Source of the DNA: Mesodorylaimus sp. YZB2_4 | Lineage: Eukaryota; Nematoda; Enoplea; Dorylaimida; Dorylaimidae | Length of the DNA stretch: 64,000 nucleotides | Assembly (NCBI GenBank): GCA_030248295.1 | Contig: JASANH010000298.1 | Span: forward strand, 82,814-146,813 | Direction: 5' to 3' | Shown here: one piece after another, positions 42,556 through 53,945 of the stretch | Layout: every line of letters begins with the position of its first letter | How positions within the stretch are numbered: position 1 is the first letter of the stretch | Translations under genes and position numbers: made by a program | The notes under the pieces: generated by a model | What the model saw: only the letters and a program-made list of their open reading frames with translations | Told to the model about the DNA's origin: nothing | Databases searched by the model: none

Positions 42556-43609
42556 GGTATATATCATATTCAAAAAAGTCCGCTTATCGCAGACTACAAA
42601 AACTTTTCGACCAGCCACCGCATTCCAATACCTGATAGCTTGGGGTGGCTGGTCTAACTCGGCGACTGGTGCATGATATCTTTAACAAATTAAAATCTTC
42701 AAGGAGCATAATCCTTACTGAAGATGGAGATACTGGTGCAGTGCTCGCAGCATTTCCCACCTTACAATCCTGTTTGAATTAACTGGTACTAGCATGATTT
42801 GTAATATTCATAAACTGACATCCACATACTTTGAACCCAAATCAAATAAACAGCACACCAGAAATCACCTTATTGTATCATTATTGTTGATTAATTGCTG
42901 GGTTCTCTTTATAAGTGATGGCTGGCTGCTGCTCTTGTTGAGTAATCAATCGGCTGCTGTTCGTCGACAGTTGGCTGTTCCTGCTGACGGTCGCCACGGC
43001 CTCCACCACTATCGACGTTTCCGTGATCGCATCCATCAAAAAACCTACGACAACGCCCTCGGCCGCCACGATTTCTTCGACGAACGCGGCCACGTCCGCG
43101 ACCACCAGAACCATGGCCAGCACCGAAACCACGGCCGCCACTGGAGCCACGACCAGCACTGAATCCAGGGACGCCACCAGAGCGTCGACCAGCACCGAAC
43201 CCACGACTTCCACCGAATTCACGACCAGCACCAACTCCACGACCAGCACTGAATCCACGGCCGCCACCAAATTCACGAACACCACCAGAACCGCGTCCAT
43301 GTCCCCAGCATCGACCGATCCACCGATCCGGCCGAACCGATCCGCCGATCCAGGGGGTGGATTGGATCCCGATCCGATCCGACCGCTGGATAGGCCGGAT
43401 CGGCATTTCAAATTTGCCGCGCATTACCTGCTTGAAAAACACGCGTATGACTTGTTTAACGATACTCCTCTGACATTTGAGTTCTCTCCCATACTCATTG
43501 TCTCTGTGACATCGTGTACGTGAAGTTTTTTAATGGGTTCCAGAGGTCAGAGAGAAATCAGATGCGATGGCGAATAGAAGAAGTGAATAAGGAGCTTAAC
43601 GATAGCTTA

Positions 43610-43715
43610 ACGGAGCTGGATCAGGATCAGGGCGATCCCGATTGGGATAGGATTTTTCTGTGTTTTGCGTATGAGCCTTTATACCTCACTGAAGCACTTT
43701 TCAGTCATACAGCTT
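43610..43715 (-). repeat. Dispersed GATCCCGATC repeat (R1)
   Basis: The minus strand reads GCTGTATGACT, GTGCTTCAGTGAGGTATAAAGGCTCATA, then CCCAATCGGGATCG and GATCCTGATCC, which aligns with the copies at 3.5, 16.1 and 56.7 kb. Confidence 0.5.
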
Positions 43716-43859
43716 TTTTGAAACTTCTCCAATTAATTATTATTATAGATAATTTGAAAATTGATTTGAAAAATAGGGAGTTCTGATACAGGCCATGTAT
43801 AGATAAGCCATGCCAGCTCACGTCATGTCATGCTTTATTCCTGACCAAGCACCATGCAG

Positions 43860-43995
43860 CACTATCGGGGGTTAGGAAACATATGTCATGTATTGACAAT
43901 TAATTTTACCCAGGCGAGAGTCGAACTCTCCCCTCTAATCGTAAGTGCGCACCTAGCGTGACAGGCAAACGACTACCGCAGGCTACGCCCCAGTT
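43860..43995 (-). repeat. tRNA-derived SINE, subfamily B copy
   Basis: On the minus strand: GGGGCGTAGCCTGCGGTAGTCG (box A region), GCCTGTCACGCTAGGTGCGC, GAGTTCGACTCTCGCC (box B), then a body starting AAAATTAATTGTCAATACATGACATATGT as in the copies at 21.5 and 26.4 kb. Confidence 0.6.
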
Positions 43996-45062
43996 TTGCT
44001 TCCACCCCCAGAGCTGCTACAGACTACGATAAACAGACTAGCCTAGCTAGCGTGCTTTTTTCTTTATTTATGCAGAATCCCCACGCCTAATCGTCGGGAT
44101 CCTGGCCTGTCGTTGTGATCACGCGAAGAAACGAGCTTGTTTGGAGTCCCGCTTATTGGGCCTGAAGGCCCAATTAAGATATGTAAAACGATTTGAAATC
44201 AGAGTTTTTTAAATCAGTGAATGAAGAACAAAGATTGCGCAGAATTTTGGACACAGTTTTTGGCTTGGGATCGGTTAGGATCGGATCGGCTGGATCGGAT
44301 CGGATCGGATCGGGATCGGATCGGGCCGATCCAGAGCATGGATCGGATCGGGATCGGGATCCGGGCTGAGGGTCGGATCGGTCGATGCTGGCCATGTCCT
44401 CGTAAGCCCTGACCTTGAAAACCCACAGTATCGACGAAGACTATCAGGGGCTGCGATGGCTGATGCTGCTGTTTTACTGGCCTTGAAATAGGCTGCAACG
44501 GAGTGGGGGCGTACACGTTTTGACCAATTGAAATAGCGTAAGTGAAGGCCATTTTGAAATTTTTATAAAACCGATTTGTCCGAAAGAGCGACCAGGACAA
44601 TGACGGTTCAATCTGCGTGCTTCCTGGCTTTTTATACTCACGATTGTGCAATTCTGATGCAACGAAAATGTCCGTATCGCGACCGCAAAGTAATTGATGC
44701 CACGCCTCCTGGCCTCCTGGTTTATTGCCAAGGTTTATCATCCATTTACGATAGCACAGCATGACCTGAGGAAACTGCTTGGGTAGCGCGAGTCCGCATA
44801 ACAGCTTTTAGCTCACGTAAAAAACATTTTGCTTCTTGATTTGACTACATTAGAAAATTGCATGGGATCAATGTTAGACAGTTTGCAGTTGCTAGTGTGC
44901 ATTGAAACCTTTTATTTTTATAAGAGTTTACGAACGCTAATCAAGAAATTGTCGCCGAGTTAGACCAGCCACCCTAAGCTATCAGGTATTGGAATGCGGT
45001 GGCTGGCCAAAAAGTTTTTGTAGTCTGCGATAAGCAGACTTTTTTGGATATGATATATGCAT

Positions 45063-45567
45063 ATATGAGCTGAATGGCACGCGTGTTCAGTCACTTTCAA
45101 TTAAATTGGGACCGCAGATCGCCGTAAAGTGAACAGACTAAAATGTAAGGGCTGTTAATGACTGATCTGCTTGACATTAGGCGTGACCTAATGACAGCCC
45201 GAGCACGAGGTCGAAATGAATGCACAATGAAGTAATTGATTCTTGTCCAGCTCCAAGCCTGAATGATAGGTCAGTGAAATATCCAGCATTACATCTTGTA
45301 TCTGTATCTGAGGTAGCAGGTGGTTAGCCAGAATTGGACCATCAGTCATTCCTCTACAAAATGGATCGCTGTAAAACGGGAGATGAATATGGTGTAATGA
45401 GGTCAGGAATAAGAGAGAAAGAAAGGAGCCATTTATTCTTTGAATTACGAGGCACTGTCTGACAAAAGTGAAATCGTCGTTTTGAAGTGATTCAATGGTG
45501 ATATGAGGATACGAGAAGCTCACTTAAAACGAGAAGGAAAAGGGTAGCTTTGCGACGTTTTGATTCA
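45063..45567. other. No supported gene
   Basis: One 111-codon minus ORF (45188-45523) shows no motif. Confidence 0.35.
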
Positions 45568-45740
45568 TGTTCATGTTCATGTTCATGTTTTACCACATCA
45601 CCAAACGCTTATGCGCACTCGAGGGTGAAGGGACACATTTTACACGGAATGATTTACCGGCCCGCGAGTCGAACATTCGCCCGTAACTGCGCACCTGGCG
45701 TGAGAGGCAGACGCCTAACCACCAGGCCACGAGGCCGGTA
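45568..45740 (-). repeat. tRNA-derived SINE, subfamily A copy
   Basis: Nearly identical to 21636-21815: (CATGAA)n tail at 45568-45590, body with GCGCATAAGCGTTTGGTGATG, head with ACCGGCC..GGCCGGT pairing, box B TGTTCGACTCG. Confidence 0.75.
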
Positions 45741-46534
45741 ACCTGATTACCTCCCAAACATTCGCAATTGGTAGACTGAGATTGCTATTCTCTAATGAAA
45801 GTGATATAACATCATTAGTTTTGTGTACACATCGGGTACAAGTGTGCGCTCTAACGAAATGGTTACCAATATTGAATGTTCGGTGTTCGTCCATCTGTGA
45901 GTAGAATGACGCAAGCGGTCTGTTTGTGCTCTGTAGGAGTGCAAAGAGAGAAAATTCCATAAAGCACGTCCACCCGCTCTGGAGAATGTTTGTTTTTCAT
46001 TCAACAGGGTTCAAAGAGGACAGCATTTCTGCAGTACAGTATGTACACCAGCGTATTATTTACGAGTGGGCTACTAGCCCGAGGGTATATTTTTATAGCG
46101 ATTAGTTGGTTTGCTTTTTAATGTTTTGATTTTTTGAGCTAAAAATTTTTAAAAAATCCACCTGCGATCTTTTGTACATTCTCTGTAGCAAAGAATATTT
46201 GTTGCGGAAATTGAACCCGTCTGCCACCATAAAATATTATTGCCAGTAATATTTTCTGGTGGTAATATTAATTCGTGACAGTAATACTAATTACGGAACC
46301 GCCACAACCTTCAGTAGAGTGCTTTAAGAGTGTGAAAACCCCCTGCCTATCAACAGCCACATTAGTTGCCTGTTTAGACCAGCTATTCTGGAACTTATGC
46401 GCAGTAGGCCACAGTGACAGAGCATAACGTGGGAACCTTCTTTGTACGAAATTTTCGTCAGCTCAGGAGGACTAGACGACAAATTTCTTCTATCTATTCT
46501 GAATTCCTAGCCAAAATCTAGGTGCGAAAAAGTA

Positions 46535-47425
46535 CTGTTATTTCTAAAAAAGTCCGTTATCAGACAACGAAAAGGTTAGCTCAGTCACCCTACTCTAACC
46601 AAATGCGAGGCGAGAAAAGGTTGGCTGGGCTCCCTCGGCGGCGTTTGTAGAAAAATTGTGATTAAACAGAATTGCTGCACTGTCAGTAATAGAAAGTGTA
46701 ACAGGGCGTCCCCCACATCAGCTACTTCATTCAGGGAATAAAGAGATGGAAACACAAGGGCCGATGGTCGTTCTAGTGCTGAAGGTTGTATGCCCAAAGC
46801 TATTAGCATGCTGGCTCCACAGAAGCTGAACTTTCTGTTCTAGTGTCACTGAGTAGATGCTACACATACAGTCCTCGTGCTGTCACGGCAGATGCATGTT
46901 CATGTTCATGTTTTACCACATCACCGAATGCTTATGCGCATTCGAGGGTGAAGGGGCACATTTTACACGAAATGATTTGCCGGCTTCGTGCAACCTTACT
47001 GCAGCAAGTCCTCACTAATCCCAAGTGAGTTCGATGTAACAGAAAAAAATCGTATTCCAAAACTAAAAACTTCCGTACTTACTCCAAAGTACGAATAAGT
47101 GTATTCATGTGGGTACTAGCCTTTGGTGAGAAAGAGAAAGAATAAAACCCCACTTGGATTCGACCCCATGACTCCACGATGCACCGGGTACATCACAGAG
47201 GCATGCATTGTGGGTGAGTGCGGGAATAACGTTACGATTGTGAGCCTCGCCCTGAACGGAAGATAAACAGAGATACACATTATCTACTGTAGATAAGTAT
47301 AACACACTCAAGCATGTGCCGCCGAGGGAGCACAGCCCAGCTGTTTGCCTCGCATTTGGTAAGAGTAGGGTGGCTGGGCTACATTTTTTCTTGTTTGATA
47401 ACAGATTTTTTTAGAAATATATATC
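46535..47425. repeat. Second inverted-repeat element (0.9 kb)
   Basis: The arms 46535-46625 and 47317-47425 pair through TTTCTAAAAAAGTC/CTG..TTATCA.AC, AGTAGGGTG-GCTGGGCT, AAATGCGAGGC and CTCCCTCGGCGGC. The words CTAAAAAAGTC, TTATC and GGGTGGCTGG are shared with the arms of 42556-45062. It contains a partial SINE-A (46893-46985, -) and a tRNA-like word GGTCGAATCC near 47155 (-). No gene was seen. Confidence 0.6.
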
Positions 47426-49449
47426 AGCATGTAGGCGTGTTGTGTTGGCGCATTGGTCTTTTTAGACGTGTTTACCTGGTCACCAGTTATGAAGAAGCGT
47501 CGACGGCAACCAGGCGATATCGATGGGGTCGCATTCCATCAAACATTCTAAAAAAAGCATTGTCAGGAGAAGCGAAAAAACCAAAGACGACTGATGATAC
47601 TCGTATTTCTATGATGTAAATCCATCAAGATGGGGTGGTATGTACTGCACAATGTACGGTTGGTTGCGTGCAAAATACGCATGCACAAAGCTTATTATGA
47701 AATTAAATCGTGTAAGCCTTACCTAGTGTGCGTATATGCATAACGCATTACGCAAACTTGCAGCCTTTTCTCTGTCCGCGTCTCAACTTTTTCGTTCTTG
47801 CCACGGCTCGCACCAGGGTCGCACGGAAATTTTATGCAACGGGGAATATGCAGGCCTATTCACCAGTTGCTCATTGCAGGCTTTTCGAATCGTCTTACCT
47901 GTTGCCTTTCCGTCTAATCGTAAGCCGCCCGCAGTGACTTTCAAATCCTCTTTCTGGTATCGCAAACTGATCTTGGACGAGAGCATCGCTCACGATACCA
48001 GCGTTGCAACGACAATTCAAGTGCGACAATGATGGTCCAGCTAACATTGCTGTCTTAAGACAGCGCGCCAAAGACTATTCAACTTGATTGGCACTGACAT
48101 CTGCACGCGCAACCGCTTAATAAAGCGCCGAGAATGTTCTGAATTAGAGTATCTGGATCCACAGTTCCCGAAATTCTGGGAGGTGCATTGGATGGCGCCA
48201 CAGTTTCTGATGAGGCAAGGGATTTTTTTGGAACTTGCTTACTTTCGGGTCCCCTGCCGCTCGCACCCTACAGGATGCTTCCGGGTTGCCTTAAGAGAGA
48301 CTTCGTAAATTAGAGCCACTCGTACTTGGTGTGGGTGGCTTGTTCCTTAGAAGAGGGTCTGCATTGGGACAGGTTCGAATTCTTATGTTTGCGTTTCTTA
48401 ACTTTCCAGGGTCTAGAACGGCCAATGGCGATCCCCCGTCTGGTCAAGCAGAGTATTCGCCGCTTGGAGTTCGGATCTTTCGGGTTGGTATCCGTACTTA
48501 TCAACTCCTGGCGCCAAATGAAGTCCCTCTAAATGCTCCTTACCGTCTTCATCCACGTTGCTATCTGACCGTCATCTACCAGTTATCAGGGTCACAGGGA
48601 CCAGAATATGTAAGCCCAGGAACCGTCACCGTTCATACAGCAGTCGTCGTCGTCTCACTCAATAACCTTTTTGCCTGCTACGGTTTTTGGTTTTTTTTAT
48701 TTTTTCTGTGGGATGTTTTGGTGCTTGTTGGTGCGCAGCGGGGTGCGCGCATTCAGGAGGGGGCATCTTAGCGATAATAGGATTCATGACCCAATCGTTC
48801 GATCATTACTCACAGCCGGATCGGATTGGATCGGACCGGATCAGAAAATTTGGGAACGGATATGATTATGTGCAATAGGTACGTGGAATTTTTGCAACAA
48901 TGTATAACGCATCAACTTTTTTCGAAAGGTTGCCTCCCATTATAAATATAGAGTATTTCGTTATTTATTAGTATGAATTATACGTATCATGATGCCACGA
49001 CAGAAGCAGCGCACCTCTCAAGTCTTTTCCACACTGCTCATCATGTATACGCCAGGTGACTGCTAGGACATAGTTTCACAACTTTTCCATATTTGCTAAT
49101 TCATCAACTTTTTGTTTATTTTAGAATCATTCATTGATCATGGGCTGCCCGTTGGCCATAGTAATCAGAACACATCTGATGGTAATTTGGCAGGGTACTC
49201 GCATTATATCAACGTTGATCCGCAGTCTTGCATGCACTACTTGCATGCTTGACGCGTTGAAGAAACTGTGCCTCTCGTCGCCAAATACAACTCCAAATAA
49301 TGCGGTGTTTCACTGTCCAATTTGGGCGCATTCGATACGCTTATTTTTTCATAAGGTGCTGAAGAATCTAAACAGAAATGCAACTTTGGGGTAAAATAAA
49401 TAAGTATATCTCAATATTCCGAACGTATCACAATGTACAGTATACCCAC
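47426..49449. other. No supported gene
   Basis: ORFs of 98 to 146 codons at 47736-48032 and 48331-48771 show no motifs, and adjacent frames overlap. 48820-48865 has GGATCGGATT-type words. Confidence 0.35.
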
Positions 49450-49928
49450 CTCTCATGTACTGATGACCTATAGGCCTTTGCTCGGTTTTTTGCTGCAGTG
49501 TCTCGCATGTCGACATAGCCCGAGTGGTCAACTTGTGGAGCAGATTTGGTTGGTGTAGTGACATTTTCGTAATTCGGTCGTTTTGTCGGCGTTGAAACGT
49601 TATCACGACCGCCGACTAATCTGGACTTCACGGATTCTTTTGCGCTTTTCTTGAATGTTTGTCTTTTGTTCGGCCTAGCCGCGTTTTTCCGGATAATTGA
49701 ACCTGAGACTGAATAAGATGGTGGAAATGATTTTGGTTTGTCCAAGATCCCCTCCGCTTCGCCAGTCGATCGCGACACTTTGTACGACGGTTGCGTCACA
49801 GCTGTTGATTTCGACGAGATATTGAAACTGGACGCTTTCGCGAGCCCAACCGCCGATTTCGGATTGTTTTCTCTCTGTTGCGCATGAGATCGCACTGAAT
49901 TTTTGGGTTGATCGACGCATTCCTAATG
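49450..49928 (-). CDS. Possible exon of a Ser/Lys-rich protein, unknown
   Basis: A 155-codon open stretch on the minus strand, disordered in composition (STPTKRPNYENVTTPTKS), ends at a good donor (GAGAG|GTGGGTA, 49450). An acceptor-like TTTTTTCAG at 49929 lies upstream, but the chosen frame has a TAG just after it and no ATG, so a start is not defined. It may be a host exon or chance. Confidence 0.25.
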
Positions 49929-52124
49929 CTGAAAAATCGCGTCGTATTACCTGGGAAAATGAAGGAATGCGGGTTTGAAGTCAACCCGAAGAACGGCGAG
50001 CGCGTGGGAGGAGGAGGAAGTACGGGGGGAAAAAAAACTTTTTGAACAAGGCTGTGCGAATTGTGTGAGGAAGCAACTGTACAGTACACTGCCAGCAGCG
50101 GGGGGGGGGGGGGGTCTCTGAAAAACCTAGCTGCTGGCGAAAAGGTTGATTCGCTGTTTTTAATTTCGAAATTTGAGAGCATAAGCCAAGTGGCAGCCTT
50201 GACACGAATATAATTGCTTCCAGTATGTGAGCTGCCCCCGCCCAGAGAGTATTCCGTATCCAGAATGTGAAAAAATTACTGTATAGTATAGTGCAGTATT
50301 CGTTTTGAAAATCGCCGTTTTTCTAATCGAGCGCCAGATGCAGTCCAAATAAAAAGATGCGAGCTTGAAAAAAAATGAAGTCCGTAAAGTCGTCTCTCCT
50401 GACCCTTTCTCAAGACAACAAAAACAGCGGGCCATTTAAAATCTGATAAATCACAAAAACATGGGTGGCTAAACTCCAGCGCGCTCATCCAAGCTTTCAC
50501 GCCGAAGCATTCGAAAAAGAATCAAATCAAATCTACTCAAGGCGGTCTGATTTTGAAGGTGAGAAAATCGCATAAGTGCGGCACAATAGAATCTGCTGAA
50601 TTGGAACACATACAGTACACTGCAATAATAGAATTGGGGGAGGGAAATTTTTATGCTGCGTGTCCAGGACGTGCAGGTTAGATCTCTAAACGGCCCTGGC
50701 CTTAGTCTGGCTAATTTGAGCGCATGATTTTGTGTTACCTCGGCTTGAATATTTTTCTTGCCGTCAGACACCGGATCAGGTTAGGTTCAACCCGATCCGG
50801 AAGTCCCTGCCCAAAAATTTCGTGTCGGGTTGACCAAAATTGGTGTTAAGCAGCTAAAGTTAATCTGCAAGGTTTAACCAATCAGAATAATTGGCGTGAA
50901 TAATATACAGTAGACTACTTGCATAAGTTTCGAACAAATAAATATGCTGATTAAACAAACAAAAAAAGTTAGCATTTTCAAACCCCCGCTAGAGTATGCA
51001 TATAGCCGTTACAAAATATACTGCTCACAAAGTCATATTGCGGTGGAAGCTCTGTTGCTTCTGTCAGAACCTTTGCTACCGATGGAGAAATGTGAGGACA
51101 CTTCTGAATTTTGAACACAGTGAACTGTTCCGCATTGTAACCTGCATGGTGGTCAAGGAAGTCATTCTTGGTGCGCAGAATAAATGCCAAGCTTTACTAG
51201 CCAGGCACACGCAAGAACTTAGTTCCTCATTTTCAGGAATCGTATGTGACTATCCTAATAAGAGCTGTTAGAAATCATCACGTCCTGTTTGGACTATGGC
51301 TAGTCTAACATAGTCATCACAGTTGAGAAGAGCTGTTAATGGCCCCTTACACAGATATCGACCCTTACGCGGAAATTATATACTCATAAAAGTTAGTCAT
51401 ACTCACATATTACCTGCGCTGCATTCTGCCAATTAAGCAAGATTGCAAGCGGCGAAAAAAGGCCTTATGCTTGCGTGCATGAAAAGTGAAAAATGCAAAT
51501 CCCGCTGGACATGAAAATGTTTCTGTAACTGCTAAATAGTAACAAAATGCAAAACTGCAATAGTTTTTACCCGTTTGACCCAGAATTACCTGACCCGATC
51601 CGAGGTCTACTTGCCATATCATTGGATGCTTGCTTCCTCAAAGATGTTAAAGCGGGGGCCAACATGATTGTTTGAGCTTACTAATATGTATGTTTTCGCG
51701 TGACCTTATCTTATCATCGACATATGAACATTCTGCATTTTTCGCGGACCATACACTGGCTTATGTTGAGGTTCAAAACTACGTAATTTTCTAGATTAGG
51801 ATTTACTATTTTTCAACGTTGACCTCCTGGTGTGATATTGCTGATCATCCCACATCACAAATTCTACAAGTTCACCACAAAAACATTGCGCTAGAATATT
51901 TACCCTACAAATCCCTGTGGGAGAATGCAAGTGTCACAAGGCGCTATTATCCCGTTGCTCTAACAGTTCATGACGCCACACCGATATCATGATTCAATCA
52001 GCAGGAGCTACAGTGTTGTGACAGCAACAGCATAGGTGACCAAATATGCCAAAAAAACCTTCTCGAAACTTTTTCATGCCGATCAGATATACTGGCAATG
52101 TCGCGGCATGATCCAAAATGCCAG
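49929..52124. other. Intergenic; no supported gene
   Basis: A G-run lies at 50100-50114. Small ORFs have no motifs. 50765-50800 has a short inverted GGATCAGGTTAGG-type word. Confidence 0.35.
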
Positions 52125-53230
52125 TCACTTCATGACTGTCCATCGCCAGAAATGCTTGTAGCGGACTACATCCATGGCTTCGTCGGAGCTGAGCCCAGTG
52201 ATCGCATCTAATCCCAAGCTTAGGACTGGTGGCGGCCGGTCAGTAAATTCGCCACTGATCACCCACATAGCGTGATCGATAATATGCAATATGGCTATTG
52301 CACTTTGTAAGCAAGATAGACGCCGATTCTCCTTCCATTTTGAATGAGCTGCCGAGGACATGGATGTGATTTTTCCAGACTTTATGACTAGTCCGACCGC
52401 TACCCCGATGAAGCACACGACCATCAGGACGCTGGTCACACCTTTGGCAGCGCAAATCATGAATGTAACAATTTGATCGCCTCCAACAATCGAACCTTTG
52501 CCATTTTTCACCACAAGTACCCACACAGACACATTGTTCACGATTCGTTGCTCCACCGATTCTGTAAATGCTGGGCTAAAGCTGAGCAGACCAAATAAAA
52601 ATGAAATGGCTACAAATGTCCAAGCAACTTTCGGTTGATTAAATTTAGTGAATTTCTGTGGAAACCAAAGTGCCACAAAACGCTCCAATGACAAAAATGT
52701 AGTGACCATGCTGGTGCTTAGTTTCATATCATCGCCAAGTAGCCACAGCTATCTGATCACTTTGATGTAGGAAATATAGAAATAGCACGTTTTGTCAGTT
52801 GGCAAGAATCTTTCGAAACCCCCCTGTAAAGAAAAACAAGGGTGGTCAGCTTTTAACTGTTTTCCCTCAAGCGACTAATTTTTAGATCGTTAAACCTTCA
52901 TGGATTTTTGTCAAAAAGGTCTGGGTGGCTGTTTAGCACAGATAGGATCCCTCCTGATAAGTCAAACCTGTTGCGATCATTGTGCAATGAACATATGTCA
53001 CCTACATGCGCCATCACAAACATGTGCGTAATTCCATGTAGGCGATCGATTATGATAAATGTAACTCGCTCCTTTAGAGTCGGACAAACGAAACACGACA
53101 ATCATGAGCACTTAGCTCACTAATCCAAAAACTCCACCAAGCAGCAGACCAACATTGATCGTTTTGCTAATGTTGTGTTCAGTGTTTATCCATTTCTGAT
53201 TCGCTTTGCAATAATCGACTAATTGTTCAC
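52125..53230 (-). pseudogene. Seven-transmembrane receptor (GPCR) copy 2, decayed
   Basis: Minus strand. An N-terminal NLTCEQLVDYCKANQ with a glycosylation site precedes TM1 (LLLGGVFGLVS), where a TAA replaces a Tyr codon present in copy 1. The ORF 52727-52125 covers TM3 (LSTSMVTTFLSLERFVALWF) through TM7-side residues AMDVVRYKHFWRW. It has TM4 and TM5 (WTFVAISFLFGLLSFSPAF; VTSVLMVVCFIGVAVGLV), a basic third loop, and a LHIIDHAM TM6 block. The first third is in another frame, separated near 52800 as in copy 1. The two copies are inverted, about 22 kb apart, and very similar, so they arose by duplication after or during decay. Confidence 0.65.
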
Positions 53231-53559
53231 ATGTTAAATTGGTTAATAATGGTGCAGGTACGTGTTTTCTCGCTTTTTATAATTTCGCAACTTTGTCGCT
53301 TTCCACGCGACTGTGATTATAAGCGGACTCAGCCATATATAATTCTGTCAATGCACAGATGCAAAATAGGTAGGGTTGGTTGCATACAAAATACGCATAC
53401 TGTGCGCAAAGTTTGTGCATTGCATTATGATTTGGAACAAGTTTTACCACAACCTATCAGAAAAAACGCAAAAAGTCACGTTAGGCCCTTCTGTCTCATT
53501 TCTTATTGTCATTGTCCACACTATTGGAAACTTGAAAAAATCCGGACTAAAAACCTGTA

Positions 53560-53800
53560 GATCCTGATTTTGGTATAGTAAACCTGGCCCCATCGGAATT
53601 TATGACCAAATGCAAAATGGAGAGTACAGCCATGGAGAGTTGGATACTTGCTGCGACAGAATCCTCAAATGAGTGAATCCGTCAATTTTCAACAAGTACT
53701 ATGCCCACGGTCTCCCAATATTTTTGATCCATAATGGTCAAAAACTAACAAAAGACTTACACGTGGTAAGATTACCCACGAAGCTTTAGGGATCGCTTTG
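53560..53800 (-). repeat. Dispersed repeat, copy 1
   Basis: About 220 bp reverse-complementary to 55377-55595: AAGCTTCGTG, AAGTCTTTTGTTA, TTTTTGACCATT, AAAATTGACGGATTCACT, TTTGAGGATTCT, GCATTTGGTCATAAATTC and CCAAAATCAGGAT are shared. Confidence 0.75.
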
Positions 53801-53867
53801 AGGCTGGAACCCTAAACCAGCCACCCCGGAGGGCTCAGCTTTAGTGACGCTGCTCAGTGCAAATGTA

Positions 53868-53945
53868 CCACGCCCACCAGGATTCGATCCCGCAAACTTC
53901 CGCTTGCGATCCTGATGTCGTACCACTGAGCTATCAGGGCCACGA
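53868..53945 (-). repeat. tRNA-like sequence (SINE head or decayed tRNA)
   Basis: The minus strand reads GATAGCTCAGTGGTAC (near-perfect box A) and GGGATCGAATCC (box B) 40 nt later. The acceptor and anticodon stems pair poorly, so a working tRNA is unlikely. Confidence 0.55.

Larger units (their letters stand above)
43305..44391. mobile_element. 1.09-kb insertion with 17-bp TIR and 8-bp TSD (hAT-like)
   Basis: It starts CCAGCATCGACCGATCC (43305-43321) and ends with its reverse complement (44375-44391). CCATGTCC is duplicated on both sides (43297-43304, 44392-44399). An 8-bp duplication is typical of hAT and of P/KDZ-type elements. There is no transposase. Subterminal regions are runs of GATCCG/GGATCG words (43320-43400, 44280-44360). 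Inside lie a copy of the R1 repeat and a tRNA-derived SINE. Confidence 0.8.
42909..44552 (-). pseudogene. Gly/Arg-rich protein gene split by a transposon
   Basis: The minus strand starts at ATG 44552 with MAFTYAISIGQNVYAPTPLQ and a Pro/Gln-rich stretch, reaching GQGLRGHG. There a 1.09-kb insert intervenes, and the frame resumes as RGSGGVREFGGGRGFSAGRG with many further GR/RGG-type repeats, then RRFFDGCDHGNVDSGGGRGD and a Gln-rich end with a stop at 42909. Removing the insert and one 8-bp duplication keeps the frame. Composition resembles glycine-arginine-rich (GAR/RGG) RNA-binding tails or Gly-rich secreted proteins. The opposite-strand Thr/Ser-rich ORF is a shadow. Upstream exons are possible but not seen. 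Confidence 0.55.
42556..45062. mobile_element. Inverted-repeat element enclosing a Gly/Arg-rich gene
   Basis: The arms 42556-42668 (+) and 44957-45062 (-) share TATATCATAT(T/C)CAAAAAAGTC, CTTATCGCAGACTACAAAAAC, CCAGCCACCGCATTCCAAT and GGTGGCTGGTCTAACTCGGC. The 2.3 kb between them holds the Gly/Arg-rich gene and its insertion. A shorter relative with the same arm words is at 46535-47425. No transposase was seen, so it is a non-autonomous or fold-back element, possibly with a captured gene. Confidence 0.6.

Noticed and set aside
43023-43523. Thr/Ser-rich 166-residue plus-strand ORF
   Set aside because: It is the antisense shadow of the Gly/Arg-rich repeat and runs through the inserted element.
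53868-53945. Functional tRNA gene (box A and B strong)
   Set aside because: Acceptor and T-stem mismatches; classed as tRNA-like only.
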